From Cytophagaceae bacterium (lineage in GTDB: Bacteria; Bacteroidota; Bacteroidia; Cytophagales; Cytophagaceae): 44,119 bases of DNA. Below the pieces are notes generated by a model. It worked only from the letters and a program-made list of their open reading frames with translations. It was not told where the DNA came from and did not search any database. Where the stretch lies: assembly GCA_025455005.1 (NCBI GenBank), contig JALONH010000022.1:1-44119 (forward strand), read 5' to 3'. A program made the translations under genes and the position numbers. This document shows positions 40,192-44,119 of the stretch, in pieces; the first letter of the stretch is position 1; each line of letters begins with the position of its first letter.

Positions 40192-43100
40192 ATGAAACAT
40201 ATATTATTATTCATAATCTTTCTTAGTCATTTCGTTATAAAAGGGCAAAATATCTTGTTGCCTATCGAAATAATTGGTCCGGTTGGGTATGAAAAAAGTA
40301 TTACCGTGAATATGAACAATGGCTCAACGGGTGTAAAGTTGTGGATGTTAATCAACAACTTGAGTTATAATAATAAAATGGCTATTAAAATAAATCAATC
40401 TTCTTATGTATCGATCAATAATAGTAATACAAAAACTTTAGCACCTTATGACGTGCTAGGTGGAATAGGAGGTTCTTCTAGATTTGGAACAGCAAAATTT
40501 GTATATACATTACCAAGTGGTTTATTAGTTAATGGATCCAATACTATTACATTTAAATTTAATACATCAGACAGCGTTAGTTCAGGATATAGAATATTAA
40601 AATTTAACATTTTAGATGCGAACGATACTAAATTAATCAGTGAATCTGTTTTTCAAGAAGATGATCCTAATTCATGGCAACCACCGATTAATAATCCAAC
40701 CGCAATAGCAGAAGGTAAAGATTTGTGGGAGAATAAGACTTTATGGTTTTCAAGTGAAAATAAAACGTTTATGCAGGCAAAATGTCAAAATTGTCATGTA
40801 AAAAATGGTTATGATTTAAAATATTTCAATTATTCAAATCATTCTATAATTGAACGATCTAAATTTCATGGTTTGACTCAAGTAGAAGCTGAAAAAATTG
40901 CAAGTTATATTAGAAGTTTAGAAGTTCCGAATCCGGGACGCCCATGGAATCCGCCTTATCAGCCCGGTCCGGGTACAGATCAAAAACCAGTACAAGAATG
41001 GGCAGCCGGTGCTGGTTTGGATGCCGTATTAGAAGACGACAAAGATGCTTTACCATATATTTTCCCCAATATGGTTTTGGATTCCGCTTCTATTAGTATT
41101 AAGAAGTGGCTTAATGTTCGAGAAATACCAACCAACATTCAGTTTTTAGATTGGAAACATTGGTTGCCCATCATTCATCCTATGGATGCATTTTCCGATT
41201 ATAATACTTCACAATGGAAGCAAAAGTATGAAGAGATTTATTCAAAAATATTTTCTGCTAATAGTGCCAGTTATAAATTAGGTGCTTTTCAAAACGATTT
41301 AGAAGACTTTAGATTAAAATTACAATATGGCTATACCGATGATAAAGTTGGTCAAGGAGTAGATCCCGGTACGAAGGAACATCGGATTAAAATTTATTCT
41401 TTGATGTTATTTCAAGCGGTGAAGTTGTTTGAATTAATACATGTATCCAATTCGGAAGGATTAGGGCCCCAATTATATGGTACATGGGGAGAAGCAAGAA
41501 CTTGGCCGGGTATATACCGACATATCTATGAGCATTCACCCCATTTTTTGAAATTAGACATGAATGATCCAAATAATATTTATGGAGATAAATATACTCA
41601 AATGCACATGAATAATACATGGTATTTTTTACAATTTGTTTTGAATTCCGGCAATGGACGATCTAGTGGATTCCATCCTGTAGATTGGCGTTATAGTCAT
41701 AATTTTGCATGGTATTATACTGATTTTTCCTATTGGTTAGATAAACCTTATTCAAATAGAACATACAGTGTTGCGATGTTTATTAAGGCTATGCAAGATT
41801 CGGATAAAAGAGGTATAGGTCCTGATCAGCCTTTCCCGGGTTGGGATTTGTTACGGGATGTTCCAATTGATAAACTCGTTTCTTTTGATCCTAATGTGAG
41901 TACTGAAAAATATTGGGGAAACATTCCGAATGATCAGCGGAATAGAATAATTGAAGCTATTCTTAGAAATTGGCTTGGTAAGTCTAAATCGTATTCGGTA
42001 GCTCAATGGCAAAGAATTGAAAACGATGATTATGCAATACCACCTCCAACTTATAATTTTAATTCTAATCCGGACGGTCATGAACCGGATATTTTATTTG
42101 CTTTAATACCGGAGTTTAGACGGCTTGGAGTCAATTGCCAATTGTTGAACCAAATGATAGATTTTTGTAATCAACTTTGGCCTAATGTCAAATGGAATGA
42201 TATACGCACCACTTGTAATGTCGTGGTTCCTACTAGTATTACTTTATCTAAGTCACAGTTAACGTTAAGTAATTGCGGTACATTTCAATTAATAGCAACC
42301 GTACTTCCTACTAATAATACAAATAATGGGAATATCACATGGGTCTCAAGTAATTCATCCATAGTGGAGGTGAATGGTGTAGGACTCTTAACACCAAAGT
42401 CATTGGGTACCGCTGTGATAACGGCTACAACATTGTTAGGCAACCAGTCCGTTTCATGTACAGTTCAAGTTCTTTCAGTTTCAATCCCAATTACGAATTT
42501 TACATTGACTCCCTCAAATGCATCTATTTCATCCGGTAGTTCTACTCTTCAGCTAACTGCAGATTATACCCCGTTTTCGATATGTAATACCATTTCTTAC
42601 TCCTCTAGTGATAATAGAATCGCAACCGTTAGTTCAAATGGATTAGTATCCGCAATAGGAGCAGGAATTGTTACTATAACTGCTTTCTTAAATGGTTCAT
42701 CTACATCTACTACCGTTAATATAGCAGATGATGCTGTTTGTTCTTATTCTAATTCTAATATTTTAGATGATTTTAATCGTTCCTCTGGTTTGTCAAATTG
42801 GCAAGGAGATCTTTCAAAATTTATTCTGTCAAATAACGAGTTGACGTTATCAACAGCTTCAGGATTTAAAGGAATTGTTTATTCAACTCTTTTTGGTTCA
42901 TCTCAAGATGTTTATTTTAAAATTAATGCTCCTGTCAGTTTGAGAGAGATTGGTGTGATTTTAAAATCGGATGTCGATTTTAAAGCCAATTCAATTAATG
43001 TTAGTATTATTGGTGACGCAGTAGAAATATGGACAGTTACCAATCGGGTATATACTAGACATGCTATTTTAAGAATAAGTTTTAATCAAGGCGATTATTT

Positions 43101-43341
43101 TGGTGTTAGAGCACTACCTTCCGGTAGAATTGAAGTTTATCGAAACAATACATTTGTCGGTTCCGCTAATATACCTTCAAATTGGGTGAACAATCAAACG
43201 GGTGGAAGAATAGGGATTTGTGTTGAAGGTTCAAATTTTTCATTAGATAATTTCGGTGGAGGGAACACTTGTTTACGGATTCCTGTAACTTGTACAACGC
43301 CAAGTGCATTATTATGCTTTTCACACTTGTCCAATATGTAA
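40192..43341 (+). CDS. secreted protein with c-type heme motif, large catalytic-like region and Ig-like domains
   Basis: The 1049 residues begin with a signal peptide (MKHILLFIIFLSHFVIKGQ). A beta-rich N-terminal domain (20-160) leads to a cytochrome-c-like stretch with Cys198-Gln-Asn-Cys201-His202, followed by IRSLEVPNPGRPWNPP. The centre (265-700) is a soluble, mostly helical region rich in Trp and His (for example WKHWLPIIHP, GEARTWPGIYRHIYEHSPHFLKL); I recognise no family. Two bacterial Ig-like (Big_2) domains follow (~720-805, ~815-895), then a jelly-roll-like domain (~905-1040). No T9SS sorting domain is visible before the stop at 43339. The last residues (ALLCFSHLSNM) look unrelated, and sequence quality changes near 43310, so the true end is probably lost in a chimeric join. 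Confidence 0.65.
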   Translation: MKHILLFIIFLSHFVIKGQNILLPIEIIGPVGYEKSITVNMNNGSTGVKLWMLINNLSYNNKMAIKINQSSYVSINNSNTKTLAPYDVLGGIGGSSRFGTAKFVYTLPSGLLVNGSNTITFKFNTSDSVSSGYRILKFNILDANDTKLISESVFQEDDPNSWQPPINNPTAIAEGKDLWENKTLWFSSENKTFMQAKCQNCHVKNGYDLKYFNYSNHSIIERSKFHGLTQVEAEKIASYIRSLEVPNPGRPWNPPYQPGPGTDQKPVQEWAAGAGLDAVLEDDKDALPYIFPNMVLDSASISIKKWLNVREIPTNIQFLDWKHWLPIIHPMDAFSDYNTSQWKQKYEEIYSKIFSANSASYKLGAFQNDLEDFRLKLQYGYTDDKVGQGVDPGTKEHRIKIYSLMLFQAVKLFELIHVSNSEGLGPQLYGTWGEARTWPGIYRHIYEHSPHFLKLDMNDPNNIYGDKYTQMHMNNTWYFLQFVLNSGNGRSSGFHPVDWRYSHNFAWYYTDFSYWLDKPYSNRTYSVAMFIKAMQDSDKRGIGPDQPFPGWDLLRDVPIDKLVSFDPNVSTEKYWGNIPNDQRNRIIEAILRNWLGKSKSYSVAQWQRIENDDYAIPPPTYNFNSNPDGHEPDILFALIPEFRRLGVNCQLLNQMIDFCNQLWPNVKWNDIRTTCNVVVPTSITLSKSQLTLSNCGTFQLIATVLPTNNTNNGNITWVSSNSSIVEVNGVGLLTPKSLGTAVITATTLLGNQSVSCTVQVLSVSIPITNFTLTPSNASISSGSSTLQLTADYTPFSICNTISYSSSDNRIATVSSNGLVSAIGAGIVTITAFLNGSSTSTTVNIADDAVCSYSNSNILDDFNRSSGLSNWQGDLSKFILSNNELTLSTASGFKGIVYSTLFGSSQDVYFKINAPVSLREIGVILKSDVDFKANSINVSIIGDAVEIWTVTNRVYTRHAILRISFNQGDYFGVRALPSGRIEVYRNNTFVGSANIPSNWVNNQTGGRIGICVEGSNFSLDNFGGGNTCLRIPVTCTTPSALLCFSHLSNM

Positions 43342-44119
43342 AATGGACGCTTGAATCTAATACTGGTACAAGTACCAGATACGAATTGGACACGAAATTG
43401 CAGAGACGCTTTCAAGTAGCAAATAATATAGATCAACTAACCATGAGCGTGACCTTTCAGTTTCTTTAACCTTTTTTTTACTTTATGTTGATGACATTAA
43501 TAAAAGAAGTAATTGTGTTTCAGGGTGTTTTCCACAGTACATGATGAACTCGAGAAGATGGCATCAAATCAACTGAAACTTTGGCTTCACAACATGGCAT
43601 TGATCAATACATGATCAAGAACAATAAGGGTTTTTCTTCAACTTTCAGCACAGAAAAAAATGAGGAGGGATTTTATTTCTCGGTGAAACAAGCAAATATT
43701 TATACAAATTAAGGATGGCTCCGGCTTTCCGCCGTGAACTGGATAATTTTACCATGTGACATGTGACTCAACAATACGAAGAAAATGGAAAAGACAGCTA
43801 AAAATTTAGAATCAGTATCCGTAAAAATATAGAATTCTTCTTCTTCTCATTATTACTACCGCAGCAGTATTACCTGGTGCTACATGGTACAAGTACTTGT
43901 ACTTGGTAAACGTACAGAAGGGCACTTGTGTACGGGGTACCAGGTAAACACAATACAGACCTGTAAGATACCGGTAGTGCACGTCAGACCTGTGTACTCG
44001 TACAATAGAGATACTAGTACTGTCGGTATTTTGCCATACCTCTATTTGTTCTGCTACTACAGTAAGTCACAAGCCTACCAGTACACGTAGAGCTAGGAGA
44101 GAGTAGATAGCAGAGGTTC
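43342..44119. other. terminal region unlike the rest; possible chimeric contig end
   Basis: The last ~780 bases contain no convincing gene in any frame and differ in texture from the rest: many GTAC words and palindromes, CTTCTTCTT and CAG runs, and little Bacteroidota-style coding. Two examples are ctggtac-aa-gtaccag at 43363-43378 and a perfect 16-base palindrome at 43887-43902. It is also where an expected T9SS tail should be. I cannot say what organism it comes from. Confidence 0.55.
43887..43902. repeat. 16-base perfect palindrome in the anomalous end region
   Basis: gtacaagtacttgtac equals its own reverse complement. It lies within a larger inverted arrangement of acctggt and accaggt motifs. 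Confidence 0.7.

Noticed and set aside
43269-44090. short reading frames at the right end as genes
   Set aside because: They lack ribosome binding sites, recognisable domains and Bacteroidota-like codon use, and lie in the anomalous end region.

Overview
The window looks like a piece of a Bacteroidota genome, probably a complete contig because both ends are abnormal. It is AT-rich and carries many secreted proteins with type IX secretion (T9SS) C-terminal sorting domains. There are gliding-motility-type C-terminal domains, a PorE-like TPR/PD40/OmpA protein, a GH9 cellulase, and promoters resembling the Bacteroidota TTTG / TAnnTTTG consensus. I do not assign a genus. No rRNA, tRNA, CRISPR array or intact insertion sequence was seen.

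Layout. 1-0.7 kb: the tail of a T9SS/gliding-type surface protein and a small unknown gene. 0.8-2.7 kb: a PII signal protein and an ammonium transporter, an obvious nitrogen pair. 2.7-9 kb, minus strand: a SulP/STAS anion transporter with an unusual C-terminal extension, a Cof-type HAD phosphatase, a secreted transglutaminase-like protein and Hsp90 (htpG). 9-16 kb: a T9SS-exported GH9 cellulase, a PorE-like envelope protein and a P-type cation ATPase. 16.2-21.4 kb: a 1707-residue secreted protein with a G8 domain and a CEMIP/TMEM2-like beta-helix, CBM6, Ig-like and Ca-binding repeats, and a T9SS tail. 21.7-29.1 kb: a DUF1905 gene, a small beta-barrel candidate, a two-gene operon of T9SS cargo proteins whose first gene has a CTAT repeat in its signal peptide, and a PD40-repeat protein. 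29.2-32.6 kb: DUF4293, truA and a NatAB-like ABC exporter. 32.6-34.4 kb: a 7TM sensor fused to a transposase-type zinc ribbon. 34.6-39.9 kb: a giant T9SS cargo gene split by a frameshift at a G8 tract. 40.2-43.3 kb: a secreted protein with a c-type heme motif and Ig-like domains. The last ~780 bases do not look like the rest and may be a chimeric contig end.

The most interesting signal is two independent simple-sequence tracts that each put a large T9SS cargo gene out of frame. The (CTAT)n tract lies inside the signal-peptide codons at 22.8 kb; loss of one unit joins the start codon to an 891-residue secreted protein. The G8 tract at 39.13 kb cuts the T9SS sorting domain off a ~1750-residue protein; loss of one G restores it. 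Together they suggest slipped-strand phase variation of surface proteins, one acting on Sec export and the other on T9SS attachment. Assembly error must be excluded first, especially for the G tract.

The secreted proteins, cellulase and OmpA/PorE-like protein fit a surface-active polymer-degrading lifestyle. The housekeeping genes (htpG, truA, PII/Amt) look ordinary. The large secreted-protein genes look AT-richer than the housekeeping genes, an impression by eye and not a calculation.
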